DNA from: Bog-756 sp963710495
GTDB lineage: Bacteria > Actinomycetota > Acidimicrobiia > Acidimicrobiales > RAAP-2
DNA: 64,000 bases
Reading direction: 5' to 3'
Assembly: GCA_963710495.1 (NCBI GenBank)
Contig: CAVQAI010000012.1
Coordinates: forward strand, 186,001-250,000
Under the pieces are notes generated by a model that searched no databases, was not told the origin of the DNA, and saw nothing but the letters and a program-made list of their open reading frames with translations. A program made the translations under genes and the position numbers. Each line of letters begins with the position of its first letter. Within the stretch, counting starts at the first letter, position 1. Shown here one piece after another: positions 15,900-24,641 of the stretch.

Positions 15900-16777
15900 G
15901 CGCTCTCGACCCAGCCGTCGATCCAGCCGTCGATCCCGCCGTCGATCCCGCCGTCGAGGCGGTCCCGAACCGCCAACCGCCAGCGTCGCTGACCCTCGCC
16001 ACCTACAACGTCCACATGGGGGTCGACGGCTGGGGCCGGCCCTACGACGTGGTCGGCGAGTGCGCCAAGCTCGGCGCCGACGTCCTGGTCCTCCAGGAGT
16101 CGTGGGAGCCCGACGACGGGACCCCGAGCACCGCCCGGGTGGTGGCCCGACGCCTCGGGTACCAGGTGGTCACCGAAGTGGCCCTGGCCCGGGGGCGGTT
16201 GTACGCGCCCTTCCCCGGGGCCACGGCGCGCTGGGGACCGTGGCTGACCCAGATCCGTACCGCCCTCCACCTCGACGAACAGAATTACCGGGCCAGAGCC
16301 GGGCCGGCCGATCGGGCCTACGCCCGGGGCCAGTGGGGGATCGCCCTGCTGTCGCGGGTCCCCATCAGCCACACCGAGATCATCCCGCTCGGGCAACTGC
16401 GCCGTGACCCGGCCCGGCGAGCCGTCATCCGCGGCACCATCGAGCTGGCCGGCGGTCCCCTGGTCGTCTGCGGCACCCACATGTCCCACATCACCCACGG
16501 CTCGCACGCCCAGTACCGCCGGCTGGCCAAGCAGCTGCCCGGCCCCGACGAGGCGGCCTGCCTGGCCGGGGACATGAACCTGTGGGGGCCACCGACCAGC
16601 TCGTACTTCCGTGGCTGGCGACGGGGCGTCACCGGCCGCAGCTGGCCCGCCCGCCACCCCCACAGCCAGCTCGACCACGTGCTGGTCACCCCGCCCGTGT
16701 CGGTCCTGTCGGCCCGGATCGGCGACTTCGCCGGCTCGGACCACCGTCCGGCGGTGGTGACGCTGTCGGTCGCCTGA
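15896..16777 (+). CDS. Endonuclease/exonuclease/phosphatase family protein
   Basis: A 293-residue member of the EEP (DNase I-like) metal-dependent fold. Family motifs: ATYNVHMG (N-terminal Asn), LQESWEP (metal-binding Glu), GTHMSH, LAGDMNLWGP (Asp and Asn), and the terminal FAGSDHRPAVV with catalytic Asp-His. Substrates in the fold range from nucleic acids to phospholipids. The N-terminus has four DPAV repeats from a 12-bp tandem repeat. The start overlaps the preceding CoA-transferase stop by four bases. Confidence 0.87.
   Translation: MSALDPAVDPAVDPAVDPAVEAVPNRQPPASLTLATYNVHMGVDGWGRPYDVVGECAKLGADVLVLQESWEPDDGTPSTARVVARRLGYQVVTEVALARGRLYAPFPGATARWGPWLTQIRTALHLDEQNYRARAGPADRAYARGQWGIALLSRVPISHTEIIPLGQLRRDPARRAVIRGTIELAGGPLVVCGTHMSHITHGSHAQYRRLAKQLPGPDEAACLAGDMNLWGPPTSSYFRGWRRGVTGRSWPARHPHSQLDHVLVTPPVSVLSARIGDFAGSDHRPAVVTLSVA
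15908..15955 (+). repeat. Four in-frame 12-bp repeats (DPAV) in EEP gene
   Basis: Four consecutive units of GA(C/T)CC(A/C)GCCGTC encode DPAV DPAV DPAV DPAV directly after the first four residues. The units differ only at synonymous third positions. The repeat is a site where slippage could change the length in 4-residue steps without breaking the frame. Confidence 0.9.
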
Positions 16778-16899
16778 CCGAGGCGGGAAGGTCCACGCGG
16801 CCCCGGCGCTCACCGCCGGTCGGGAACACGACGGCCACCGCAGCCGTCGTGCCCCGCCCCGGTCCCCGAACCCCCGAGGAGGATGGCGGGACCCGGGAT

Positions 16900-17700
16900 A
16901 TGGTCGAGTCCATGCCCCAAGCGCTCGACGGGTTCACACCCGACACGTTTGCCGCCGAGGGCGCCACGCGGACCATCTACCGCACTGGGTCCGGACCGGC
17001 GGTCATCATCGTGAGCGAGCTGCCCGGCATCACCCCCCGGGTTGCCGACTTCGGGCGGACGGTGGCGGGCCGCGGGCTCACCGCCGTGCTCCCACACCTC
17101 TTCGGTGACGACGGGCGGGACCCGTCGTTCGGCTATACGGCATCCTCGTTCACTCGGGCCTGCATCTCCCGGGAGTTCACGGTGATGGCCACCGGCCGCA
17201 CGAGCCCCATCGTGAGCTGGTTACGGGCCCTCGCCCGCGACGAGCACAAGCGGTGCGGCGGGCCGGGCGTCGGGGCGGTGGGCATGTGCTTCACCGGCGG
17301 GTTGGCCCTGGGCATGATGGTGGACGACGTGGTGGTGGCGCCGGTGCTGAGCCAGCCTTCCCTGCCCCTGCCGCTCACCCGGCGCCAGCGAGCCGATCTC
17401 GGCCTGTCCGCCCCCGACCTCGAACGCGTGGTCGAACGGGTGGCGGCCGGCACCTGTGTGCTGGGGCTCCGCTTCAGCGGGGATCGGGCCAGTCCCGGCG
17501 ACCGGTTCGAGCATCTCCGCCGCCTGCTCGGTGACGGGTTCGTGGGCGTCGAGCTCGACTCGTCGCCGGGGAACCCCGACGGACACCGGAAGGCGGCCCA
17601 TTCCGTGCTCACCGAGGACCTCGACGAACGGCCCGGGAGCGCCACCAAGGCCGTCCTCGACCAGGTGCTCGCCTTCTTCACCGATCGGCTGCTGGCGTGA
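16900..17700 (+). CDS. Dienelactone hydrolase family protein
   Basis: A 266-residue alpha/beta hydrolase whose nucleophile elbow is GMCFTGG, with Cys in place of Ser as in dienelactone hydrolases, and a late His in PDGHRKAAH. The oxyanion region is VSELPGIT. Dienelactone hydrolases open 4-carboxymethylene-butenolides in aromatic ring catabolism, but many actinobacterial relatives have unknown substrates. ATG 16900 gives the family length; in-frame ATG 16912 is an alternative. The stop overlaps the next hydrolase start (GTGA). Confidence 0.82.
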   Translation: MVESMPQALDGFTPDTFAAEGATRTIYRTGSGPAVIIVSELPGITPRVADFGRTVAGRGLTAVLPHLFGDDGRDPSFGYTASSFTRACISREFTVMATGRTSPIVSWLRALARDEHKRCGGPGVGAVGMCFTGGLALGMMVDDVVVAPVLSQPSLPLPLTRRQRADLGLSAPDLERVVERVAAGTCVLGLRFSGDRASPGDRFEHLRRLLGDGFVGVELDSSPGNPDGHRKAAHSVLTEDLDERPGSATKAVLDQVLAFFTDRLLA

Positions 17701-18572
17701 ACCGGCTGGCCGAGGCGTGGCGGGCCCGGGGCCGGGTGGAGAACGTCGGCGGGCGGAGCCTCTTCGTCGTCGACGTCCCGGCTGGCGAGCGAACCGAGGG
17801 CCCGCCGTTGCTGGTGCTGCACGGGTTCCCCACATCGTCGTTCGACTTCCACCGCGTGGTCGACCGGCTGGCCACAACTCGACGGGTCGTCCTCTTCGAC
17901 ATGCTCGGCTATGGGCTCTCGGCCAAGCCGGACCTCCGCTACGGCATCGAACGGCAGGCGGATCTGGCCATGGCCCTGGTGGACCACCTCGGTTGGGAGC
18001 GCTTCGGCCTGCTCACCCACGACATGGGGGACACCGTCGGCGGCGAGCTCCTGGCCCGGCAGTCGGAGGGGGCGTGGGACGTCGAGATCGCCGACCGGAC
18101 CCTGACCAACGGCAGCATCTACATCGGCATGGCCCACCTCAGCCCCGGGCAGCTCTTCCTGCTCGAGTTGCCCGACGAGCGCCTCGACGCGGCGAGCGCC
18201 CCCGACCGGGACACGGTGGTGGCCGGCATCATGGCCACCCTGAGCCCGTCGACGCGGCCCGACGACGAGGAGGCCGACGGGCTCTGGGAGATGTTGGCCC
18301 TCGAGGAGGGACATCGGATCCTCCCTCGTCTCATCCGCTACATCGAGGACCGGCGGGCTCGCGAGTCAAGGTTCACCGGGGCCATCGAAAGCCACCCTTC
18401 GCCGCTCGTGGTGGTGTGGGGCCGGGACGACCCCATCGCCGATGTGGCCATGACCGAGCGTCTCCGCCAGGCACGACCCGGCTTCCGGTTGGAGGTCCTC
18501 GACGCCGTCGGCCACTACCCGATGATCGAGGCCCCGGACCGCTTCGTCCAGGCCGTCCTCGGGCCTACCTGA
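17697..18572 (+). CDS. Alpha/beta hydrolase, haloalkane dehalogenase/epoxide hydrolase type
   Basis: A 291-residue alpha/beta hydrolase. The oxyanion motif is LHGFPTSSFDF, and the elbow reads THDMGDT, placing Asp rather than Ser as nucleophile, as in haloalkane dehalogenases and epoxide hydrolases. A late acid in GRDDPIADV and His in VGHYPMIE complete the triad. Which reaction it performs cannot be decided without the halide-binding Trp/Asn residues being mapped. It is translationally coupled to the dienelactone hydrolase by a GTGA overlap. Confidence 0.82.
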   Translation: MNRLAEAWRARGRVENVGGRSLFVVDVPAGERTEGPPLLVLHGFPTSSFDFHRVVDRLATTRRVVLFDMLGYGLSAKPDLRYGIERQADLAMALVDHLGWERFGLLTHDMGDTVGGELLARQSEGAWDVEIADRTLTNGSIYIGMAHLSPGQLFLLELPDERLDAASAPDRDTVVAGIMATLSPSTRPDDEEADGLWEMLALEEGHRILPRLIRYIEDRRARESRFTGAIESHPSPLVVVWGRDDPIADVAMTERLRQARPGFRLEVLDAVGHYPMIEAPDRFVQAVLGPT

Positions 18573-18643
18573 GAGGCCGGCTCCCGGGGCCTGCCCGAGG
18601 GGCCCCCTCCCCGGGCCCGCCTGCCGGGCCCCGAACGCGAAAG

Positions 18644-18715
18644 GGCCGGGTCTGGAGCGGGACGGAAACTTGCGGATGGGGGGGATTGCAGGTTCCCTGC
18701 TTCACAGACCCGGCC
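18644..18715. other. Long inverted repeat enclosing a hairpin, convergent spacer
   Basis: GGCCGGGTCTG (18644-18654) is perfectly complementary to CAGACCCGGCC (18705-18715). The 50-nt loop contains GCAGG-TT-CCCTGC (about 18688-18700), which forms a second hairpin. A further 9-bp inverted pair, TCGGCACGA (18725-18733) and TCGTGCCGA (18796-18804), follows. All lie in the 248-bp gap between convergent genes, so a bidirectional terminator is the simplest reading; a small structured RNA is also possible. Confidence 0.5.
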
Positions 18716-18820
18716 TCCAACCTATCGGCACGAACCGGGGCCGACTTGAGAGAAAAATTGGCGGAGAATTCCCTGGTCCAGCTGATAGGCGGCCCTCGTG
18801 CCGAATTTTCTTGGCCGAGC

Positions 18821-19624
18821 TCAACGGACGCACAGCACCTCCCCGTGCAGCACGGCGAACCAGCCGTCGGGGGACGAAGCCCAGTGCCGCCAGGCGGTGG
18901 CGAACGAATCGAGATCGCTCCGGGTGGCAAACCCGTGGTCGAGCAGTTGGCGGGCCAGATCCGACCCGGTGAACCGGTCGGCCCAGAGGCCTCCCCACCA
19001 GGCCCGGTCCTCGGGCGTGGCGAAGCACCAGGTCGAGGCCGACGCCTCCACCGAGGCGAAGCCGGCCTGGTTGGCCCAGGACAGCAATCGACGACCAGCA
19101 TCCCAATTGGCACCGTTCGCCCTGGTCAACCGGCCATAGGTGGCGATGGCCCGGTCGAGCTCCGGCTCCTCGGGAAAGAAGCGGAAGCCCGGATAGTCGC
19201 TGTCCCGGACTGCCACCACGCCGCCGGGTCGGCACACCCGCCGCATTCCGATGAGGGCGGCCACTGGATCCCCCACATGTTGGAGGACCTGATGGGCGTG
19301 GACGATGTCGAAGGACCCGTCGTCGAAGCGCAGGTCGAACACGTCCCCCACCTCGAACGAGACGTCGACCGGTCCGGTCCGGTCGGCCTCGGCCCGGGCC
19401 TCGGCGAGGACGGCCTCGGAGGGGTCCACCCCCACCGCCGTCCCCGGAGCCACCCGCCGGGCCAGGTCGCAGGTGATGGTGCCGGGCCCGCAGCCCACGT
19501 CGAGCAGGGACAGACCGGGGCTCAGCCTGGGGAGCAGGTAGGCCGCCGAGTTGGCCGCCGTACGCCAGCGATGCGACCGCAGGACGCTCTCGTGGTGGCC
19601 ATGGGTGTAGGGGACGTCGGTCAT
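18821..19624 (-). CDS. Class I SAM-dependent methyltransferase
   Basis: A 267-residue methyltransferase with motif I LLDVGCGPGT, the acidic SAM-ribose position in VGVDPSE, the motif II region DGSFDIVHAHQVLQH and motif III RPGGVVAVRD. It resembles UbiE/Methyltransf_11 proteins acting on small molecules. The unusual Trp-rich C-terminal third (WWGGLWADRF, WRHWASSPDGWF) probably shapes the acceptor pocket. ATG 19624 is chosen; the upstream frame to 19996 overlaps the Nudix gene. Substrate unknown. Confidence 0.85.
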   Translation of the reverse strand: MTDVPYTHGHHESVLRSHRWRTAANSAAYLLPRLSPGLSLLDVGCGPGTITCDLARRVAPGTAVGVDPSEAVLAEARAEADRTGPVDVSFEVGDVFDLRFDDGSFDIVHAHQVLQHVGDPVAALIGMRRVCRPGGVVAVRDSDYPGFRFFPEEPELDRAIATYGRLTRANGANWDAGRRLLSWANQAGFASVEASASTWCFATPEDRAWWGGLWADRFTGSDLARQLLDHGFATRSDLDSFATAWRHWASSPDGWFAVLHGEVLCVR

Positions 19625-19680
19625 CCGACCAGCATGCCGGGATCGAGGCCTTGGCCGTCGTACCTCGACCCGGACGGGGC

Positions 19681-20154
19681 TCAGGCCGTCACACCGGGCA
19701 CCGGCCGACCGTCCTCCAGATAGATGGGCCGGTCGGCGGCGAGGGTCCGGGCCACTCGGCGCGCCAGCGGACCGCTCAGGAGCCGGGCGGCCTCCTCGGG
19801 GTCGGCCCACCGGTAGTCGGCGATCTCGGACTCCTGGAGGGCGATCCCATCGTGCTGCGACGGATCGAGCGGACCGCAGTCGAACAGGAAGCGCAGACCC
19901 CCGGGTTTGGCGGCCTTCGGGCGCAGGAAGTCGACACAGGCCAGACGACCGGCGACGACGGTGAGGCCCGTCTCCTCGAGGACCTCGCGGCGGCATCCGT
20001 CCCAGGGCGACTCACCGTCGGACTCGATCTGGCCGCCCGGAATCGTCCAACCCCGCTTGTAGGTCGGCTTGAGGATCAGCAGCCGGCCCGCGCCGTCACC
20101 GATGAGGCCGCCGGCCGAGGCCGGGACCCGCGGGACCTCGTAGTCGGCTACCAC
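19681..20154 (-). CDS. Nudix hydrolase
   Basis: A 157-residue Nudix protein. The Nudix box GGQIESDGESPWDGCRREVLEETGL fits G-x5-E-x7-REU-x-EE-x-GU exactly and supplies the Mg ligands. The family cleaves nucleoside diphosphates linked to another moiety; the substrate here is unknown. It lies 26 bases downstream of dnaB on the same strand and 56 bases before the methyltransferase start, so co-transcription is possible. Confidence 0.88.
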   Translation of the reverse strand: MVADYEVPRVPASAGGLIGDGAGRLLILKPTYKRGWTIPGGQIESDGESPWDGCRREVLEETGLTVVAGRLACVDFLRPKAAKPGGLRFLFDCGPLDPSQHDGIALQESEIADYRWADPEEAARLLSGPLARRVARTLAADRPIYLEDGRPVPGVTA

Positions 20155-20180
20155 TCGCCCATCATCACCGATGAGCCTGC

Positions 20181-21569
20181 TCAGACGCGCGCCATGTTGT
20201 CGAAGCGGGCGTGATGACCGATGAAGGCCAGCCGGGTCGAGCCGGTCGGTCCGTTGCGATGCTTCGAGACGATGATTTCGGCCGTGCCCTGGCTCTCGTT
20301 CGAGTCGGGGTTGTAGATCTCGTCCCGGTAGATGAACAGCACCACGTCCGAGTCCTGCTCGATCGAGCCCGACTCACGGAGGTCGGCGAGCATGGGGCGC
20401 TTGTCCTGGCGCATCTCGAGGTTGCGGGAGAGCTGGGAGAGGGCCACCACCGGCACTTCGAGCTCGCGGGCCAGGATCTTGAGGCCACGGCTGATCTCGG
20501 ACACCTCGACCTGGCGGTTCTCGGCGCCGCGCCGTCCGGTCATCAGCTGGAGGTAGTCCACCACCACCAGCCCCAAGCCCGCCCGGCTCTTCAGCCGGCG
20601 GGCCCGGGCCCGGATGTCCATCACCGTGAGGTTGGGATTGTCGTCGATGTAGATGGGCGCCTCGCTCATCCGGCTGATGGCCTTGCCGATCTTCGCCCAG
20701 TCCGCTTCGAGCAGCTTCCCGGTCCGCATCCGACTGGCGTCGACCCGGGCCTCGGAGCAGAGCAGGCGCTGGGTGAGCTCCATGTGGCTCATCTCCAGGG
20801 AGAACAGCAGCACCGGCTGGTTCAGCTTCACCCCGGCGTGGGCCACCATGCCCAGGGCGAACGCCGTCTTCCCCATCGACGGCCGGGCCCCGACCACGAT
20901 CAGGTTGGAGGGCTGGAGCCCGGAGAGCTGCTCGTCGAGGTCGGCGTAACCGGTGGCGAGCCCGGTGATCGAGTCGCCCTGGGCGTAGAGCCGTTCGAGA
21001 TGGTCGAGGCCCTGACCGAGCAATTCGTGCAGCGGGGTCATCGAATCGACCACCCGGCGCTGGGCCACGTCGAAGACCAGGCTCTCCGCCCGGTCGAGCA
21101 CGTCCGACACTTCCTCGGGGACGCTGTAGCCGAGCTCGGTGATCTCCCCCGCGGCGGCGACCAGGCGCCGGAGCAGGGCGTGCTCCTCCACGATCCGGGC
21201 GTAGTGCTCGGCGTTGCCGATGGAAGGGGTGTTGGCCTGAAGGGAGACGAACACCGACGGGTCGCCGATGGCCTCGAGCAGCCCCCGGCGTCGGAGCTCC
21301 TCGGTGACGGTCACCCAGTCGGCCGGCTCCCCTTGACTGAACAGCGACGTGATGGCCTCGAAGATGTGACCGTGGGAGCTCTTGTAGAAGTCCTCCGGCC
21401 GACACAGCTCCATGGCCGAGGCGATGGCGTCCCGGGAGAGCAGCATGGCCCCGAGGAGCGATTCCTCGGCCTCCAGATTGTGGGGGGGCACCCGTCCGGC
21501 GGGCATGCCGCTTCCGGGCGTCGAGGGAATGAGACGCCGAGGGCGCGTGTCGTCGAAGGCCTGAACCAT
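20181..21569 (-). CDS. dnaB: Replicative DNA helicase DnaB
   Basis: A 462-residue hexameric helicase that unwinds DNA at the replication fork. The N-terminal DnaB domain begins at PPHNLEAEESLLGAML; the RecA-like core has Walker A GARPSMGKTAFAL, Walker B VVVDYLQLM, SQLSRNLEMR and the arginine-finger region KHRNGPTG. There is no intein, although actinobacterial dnaB often carries one at these motifs. It follows rpsF-ssb-rpsR-rplI on the same strand, the arrangement seen in mycobacteria, and probably works with the DciA-like protein encoded at 47931. Confidence 0.96.
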   Translation of the reverse strand: MVQAFDDTRPRRLIPSTPGSGMPAGRVPPHNLEAEESLLGAMLLSRDAIASAMELCRPEDFYKSSHGHIFEAITSLFSQGEPADWVTVTEELRRRGLLEAIGDPSVFVSLQANTPSIGNAEHYARIVEEHALLRRLVAAAGEITELGYSVPEEVSDVLDRAESLVFDVAQRRVVDSMTPLHELLGQGLDHLERLYAQGDSITGLATGYADLDEQLSGLQPSNLIVVGARPSMGKTAFALGMVAHAGVKLNQPVLLFSLEMSHMELTQRLLCSEARVDASRMRTGKLLEADWAKIGKAISRMSEAPIYIDDNPNLTVMDIRARARRLKSRAGLGLVVVDYLQLMTGRRGAENRQVEVSEISRGLKILARELEVPVVALSQLSRNLEMRQDKRPMLADLRESGSIEQDSDVVLFIYRDEIYNPDSNESQGTAEIIVSKHRNGPTGSTRLAFIGHHARFDNMARV

Positions 21570-21787
21570 GCTCCGTCAACCCTGTCCGATCAGCCCTGTT
21601 GAGGGTAAGACCCTCTTCTTGGGGAAATAGCCGCCTGGCGGTGTGGACGAGGGGTGGATAAGGGGCGCTCGACTGCGGACGTTGCCAGACACGCCGCCAT
21701 CTTCCCCGGGGGGTGCCTCACCCAGGTGGATACGGCTGGACCCGGACTGCGACCGGCGGCCGGGTGCCGGGGGTCACCCTTCGGGGG

Positions 21788-22234
21788 TCACCCTTCGGCG
21801 GTCACCTGCACGGCCAACTCGAACACCACATCGCCGACCAGCTCGACGCGCACGCTGTGCTCACCGACCGTCTTGATGGGCTCGTCCAGGACCACGTCCC
21901 GGCGATCGAGCACCGCGCCGGTCAACTCCTCGACCCGGCGCACGATGTCGGCCGCCGACACCGAGCCGAACAGCCGCTCGCCCTTGGCCCGGGCCGGGAT
22001 GGTGATGGCCGTCCCGACGAGGGCCCGCGCCACGGTCTCGGAGGACTCACGGTCCCGGGTGTCGCGCAGGTCACGCGCCTTGCGCATGGACTCGGCCTGC
22101 TTGGCCAGTCCCGGTGCGGCCACGATGGCCTTGCGCGCCGGGAGGAGGTGGTTGCGGGCAAACCCGTCGGACACCTGGATGATGTCGCCGCGCTTGCCCA
22201 CGCCGTCGATGTCGCTGCGCAGGAGAACCTTCAT
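21788..22234 (-). CDS. rplI: 50S ribosomal protein L9
   Basis: A 148-residue L9 with the N-terminal rRNA-binding domain (MKVLLRSDIDGVGKRGD, then GFARNHLLP), a long connecting helix and the C-terminal domain. It starts one base after the rpsR stop and is part of rpsF-ssb-rpsR-rplI. A 218-bp spacer separates it from dnaB. Confidence 0.95.
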   Translation of the reverse strand: MKVLLRSDIDGVGKRGDIIQVSDGFARNHLLPARKAIVAAPGLAKQAESMRKARDLRDTRDRESSETVARALVGTAITIPARAKGERLFGSVSAADIVRRVEELTGAVLDRRDVVLDEPIKTVGEHSVRVELVGDVVFELAVQVTAEG

Positions 22235-22235
22235 G

Positions 22236-22796
22236 TCACGACCCGCCCTCGTCGACGGAGACCTCCTCCGCCACCACCTCGGCCACGGTCACGTCCCCGT
22301 TCTCCTTGACGTCGGCCACGGCCTCGACGACCGCGACCTCGGCGCCGGCCGCCGTCCCGGCACCGGCACCGGCACCACCGCCACCCGCCTCCCCGGCCGC
22401 GGGCCGCGCTCCGGGCCCGGAGGAGGAGCCGGAGGCCGCCCCCCGGTCCTCGTCACGACCCCGTCGGCCACCCGAACCGGAAAAGCCGTCCCGGCCGCGG
22501 CCGCGTCCACCCGGTCGCTCGGTGGTCGTGCGCTGGGTGTAGGGCAGCAACACCATCTCGCGGGCGGTTTTGATGGCGATGGCCACGTCGCGCTGGTGCT
22601 GGGTGCAATTACCCGACACCCGGCGGGCCCGGATCTTGCCGCGGTCGCTCATGTACTTGCGGAGCATGCCGACGTCCTTGTAGTCGACCCATTCCACCCG
22701 GTCCTTGCAGAGGGCGCAGGGCTTCTTCTTGACCCGGCGGCCGGCGTCCTTCGGGGCACGGCGGCTGCTGCCGCCCCGATCGTTGTTGCGGGCCAT
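22236..22796 (-). CDS. rpsR: 30S ribosomal protein S18 with long C-terminal extension
   Basis: The first about 90 residues are ordinary S18: KKKPCALCKDRVEWVDYKD (zinc-type CxxC), DRGKIRARRVSGNCTQHQRD and AREMVLLPYT. S18 usually ends there at 75-90 residues. Here the frame runs to 186 residues with an Arg/Gly-rich segment (GGRGRGRDGFSGSGGRRGRDEDR) and then a Gly/Ala run with an acidic Val/Glu tail ending EVSVDEGGS. The tail stays in frame up to one base before rplI, with normal high-GC codon use. ATG 22796 follows the ssb stop by one base. Confidence 0.92.
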   Translation of the reverse strand: MARNNDRGGSSRRAPKDAGRRVKKKPCALCKDRVEWVDYKDVGMLRKYMSDRGKIRARRVSGNCTQHQRDVAIAIKTAREMVLLPYTQRTTTERPGGRGRGRDGFSGSGGRRGRDEDRGAASGSSSGPGARPAAGEAGGGGAGAGAGTAAGAEVAVVEAVADVKENGDVTVAEVVAEEVSVDEGGS

Positions 22797-22797
22797 G

Positions 22798-23265
22798 TCA
22801 GAAAGGCTCCTCGCTGTAGCCGTACCCGGCGTCCGCGGCCGGAGCGCCCTGGCCGCCACCCTGGGCCGGTCCGCGGCCACCGCCGCCGTCGCCGGGGCCG
22901 CGGCGCTCGTTCTTCGTCACCTGAGCCGTCGCCCAGCGGATGCTCGGACCGATCTCGTCGGCCACGATCTCGACCTTGGACCGCTTGTCCCCGTCGGGGG
23001 TCTCCCAGCTGCGCTGGTCCAGACGGCCGGTCACGATGACCCGCGAGCCCTTCGACAGGCTTTCGGCGGCGTTCTCGGCCATCTCCCGCCAGCACACCAC
23101 GTCGAAGAAGGACGTGGCCTCCTCCCATTCCTGGGTCTGGCGGTTCTGCCACCGTCGATTCACGGCCACTCCGAAGGTGGACGTGGCCTGTCCGGTGTTG
23201 GTGAAGCGCAGCTCCGGATCGCGTGTGATGTTGCCCACCACGGTGATGTTGTTCCCGTTGGCCAT
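22798..23265 (-). CDS. ssb: Single-stranded DNA-binding protein
   Basis: A 155-residue SSB. The OB fold covers residues 1-110 with NNITVVGNITRDPELRF, FGVAVNRRW and RVIVTGRLDQRSWE; then a Gly-rich linker leads to a C-terminal tip ending YSEEPF. The tip lacks the full DDDIPF form but keeps acidic residues before Pro-Phe, the part that recruits replication and repair proteins. ATG 23265 has GGAGGG about eight bases upstream; the frame's earlier start at 23283 overlaps rpsF. Confidence 0.95.
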   Translation of the reverse strand: MANGNNITVVGNITRDPELRFTNTGQATSTFGVAVNRRWQNRQTQEWEEATSFFDVVCWREMAENAAESLSKGSRVIVTGRLDQRSWETPDGDKRSKVEIVADEIGPSIRWATAQVTKNERRGPGDGGGGRGPAQGGGQGAPAADAGYGYSEEPF

Positions 23266-23269
23266 GAGA

Positions 23270-23608
23270 TCAGCCCTCCCCACCAGTTGTGGCCGCCGCG
23301 GCGGCCCGCCGGCCGGCCACCTTGTCGGGCAGCCGGACCACCTTGTGCCGGATCACTTCGTCGGCCAGGACGAGGACCCGCTCCATGTCCGCCACGGCGG
23401 GAGGGTCGGCCATCAGCTCGATGATGACGTAGTAGCCCTCCCGTTTGTGCAGGACCTCGTAGGCGAAGGTCCGACGACCCCACCGCTCCACCCGGTCGAC
23501 CGTGCCGTCCTTCGCTTTCAGCGCCTCGACGGCGTGATCGAGCACGCCGTTCACGGCCCGCTCGTCGGCCGCGGTGTCGAATATCACCATCGTCTCGTAG
23601 GGCCGCAT
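23270..23608 (-). CDS. rpsF: 30S ribosomal protein S6
   Basis: A 112-residue S6, starting MRPYETMVIFDTAAD, with the conserved WGRRTFAYEVLHKREGYYV block and LADEVIRHKVVRLP. GGAGGTGA lies ten bases before ATG 23608. First gene of the rpsF-ssb-rpsR-rplI operon. S6 and S18 bind each other on the ribosome platform, and the operon is usually controlled by the S6-S18 complex through leader RNA; no such leader was identified in the 217-bp spacer to panB. Confidence 0.95.
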   Translation of the reverse strand: MRPYETMVIFDTAADERAVNGVLDHAVEALKAKDGTVDRVERWGRRTFAYEVLHKREGYYVIIELMADPPAVADMERVLVLADEVIRHKVVRLPDKVAGRRAAAAATTGGEG

Positions 23609-23825
23609 ACGCGGCTCACCTCCCTCTGGACCGGTCACCCCGGTGGCCGGGCCCCGACTGGCGGGGCAGGTCGGAACTGGGCGGCCGCCACCGGGCGGCC
23701 GGAACAAACTTCTCCACCCTATCGGCAATCTCCGGAGCGCCGGGAGCGCCGAACTCCGAGCCGGCCGCGACATTCTCGGCCCCGGGTGCGACGGGCATCG
23801 GATGAGGACCCCTCGGGCCGGGTGG

Positions 23826-24641
23826 TCAGTGGTACACCTCGTCCTCACCGGGGAACGAGCCGCCGCGGACATCAGCGGCGAAGGCGGCCATGGCCGCGGT
23901 GGCCTGCGCCCCGAGATCGGCGTACTGGCGCACGAACTTCGGGGCGGTCGGGTTGAACCCGAGCAGGTCGTGGAAGACCAGCACCTGCCCGTCGCAATGG
24001 GGGCCGGCCCCGATGCCGATGGTCGGGATGTCGATGGAGTCGGTGATGGCCGCCCCCACCGACTCCGGCACCCCTTCGATGACCAGGGCGAAGCAGCCCG
24101 CACCGGCCAGGGCCTTGGCATCGAGGGCGAGGGCGTGGGCGTCAGCGTCGCTGCGGCCCTGGACCCGGTAACCGCCCATGGCGTTGACCGACTGCGGGGT
24201 CAGTCCGAGGTGACCCATGACCGGTATCTCGGCCGCCACCAGGGCCTCGATCATCGGAGTGCGCCGGGCACCTCCCTCCAGCTTGACCGCCTCGGCCCCG
24301 GCCCTGATGAGTGCCGCCCCGTTGCGCACCGTGTCGACCGGGTCGAGGTGGTAGCTCATCCAGGGCAGGTCCCCCACCACCAGGGGGCGAGGCCGAGCCC
24401 GAGCCACCGCTGCGGTGTGGTGGACCATGTCCTCCATCGTGACCCGGAGAGTGTCCTCGTGACCGAGCACGTTGTTGGCCACCGAATCGCCCACCAGGAT
24501 CATGTCCACCCCGGCGGCGTCGGCGATCCGGGCGCCCGGGGTGTCGTAGGCGGTGACCATGACCAGCGCCTCGTGGCCGGCCCGGCGCTTGGCGGCCCGG
24601 ACGGCGGGGACGGTGACTGGCGCGGCGCGGGTGTCCGGCAT
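23826..24641 (-). CDS. panB: 3-methyl-2-oxobutanoate hydroxymethyltransferase
   Basis: A 271-residue PanB, which makes ketopantoate in the pantothenate and CoA pathway. Conserved parts: VTAYDTPGARIAD, ILVGDSVANNVLG (Mg-binding Asp), GDLPWMSYH, AVKLEGG, GHLGLTPQSVN, CFALVIEGVP (catalytic Glu) and TIGIGAG. Two ATGs lie six bases apart; 24641 is chosen because GGAGG is then about seven bases upstream, whereas it nearly touches the first ATG (24647). Confidence 0.95.
   Translation of the reverse strand: MPDTRAAPVTVPAVRAAKRRAGHEALVMVTAYDTPGARIADAAGVDMILVGDSVANNVLGHEDTLRVTMEDMVHHTAAVARARPRPLVVGDLPWMSYHLDPVDTVRNGAALIRAGAEAVKLEGGARRTPMIEALVAAEIPVMGHLGLTPQSVNAMGGYRVQGRSDADAHALALDAKALAGAGCFALVIEGVPESVGAAITDSIDIPTIGIGAGPHCDGQVLVFHDLLGFNPTAPKFVRQYADLGAQATAAMAAFAADVRGGSFPGEDEVYH

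Noticed and set aside
20181..21569. Intein in dnaB
   Set aside because: The helicase motifs are contiguous and the protein has the normal intein-free length.
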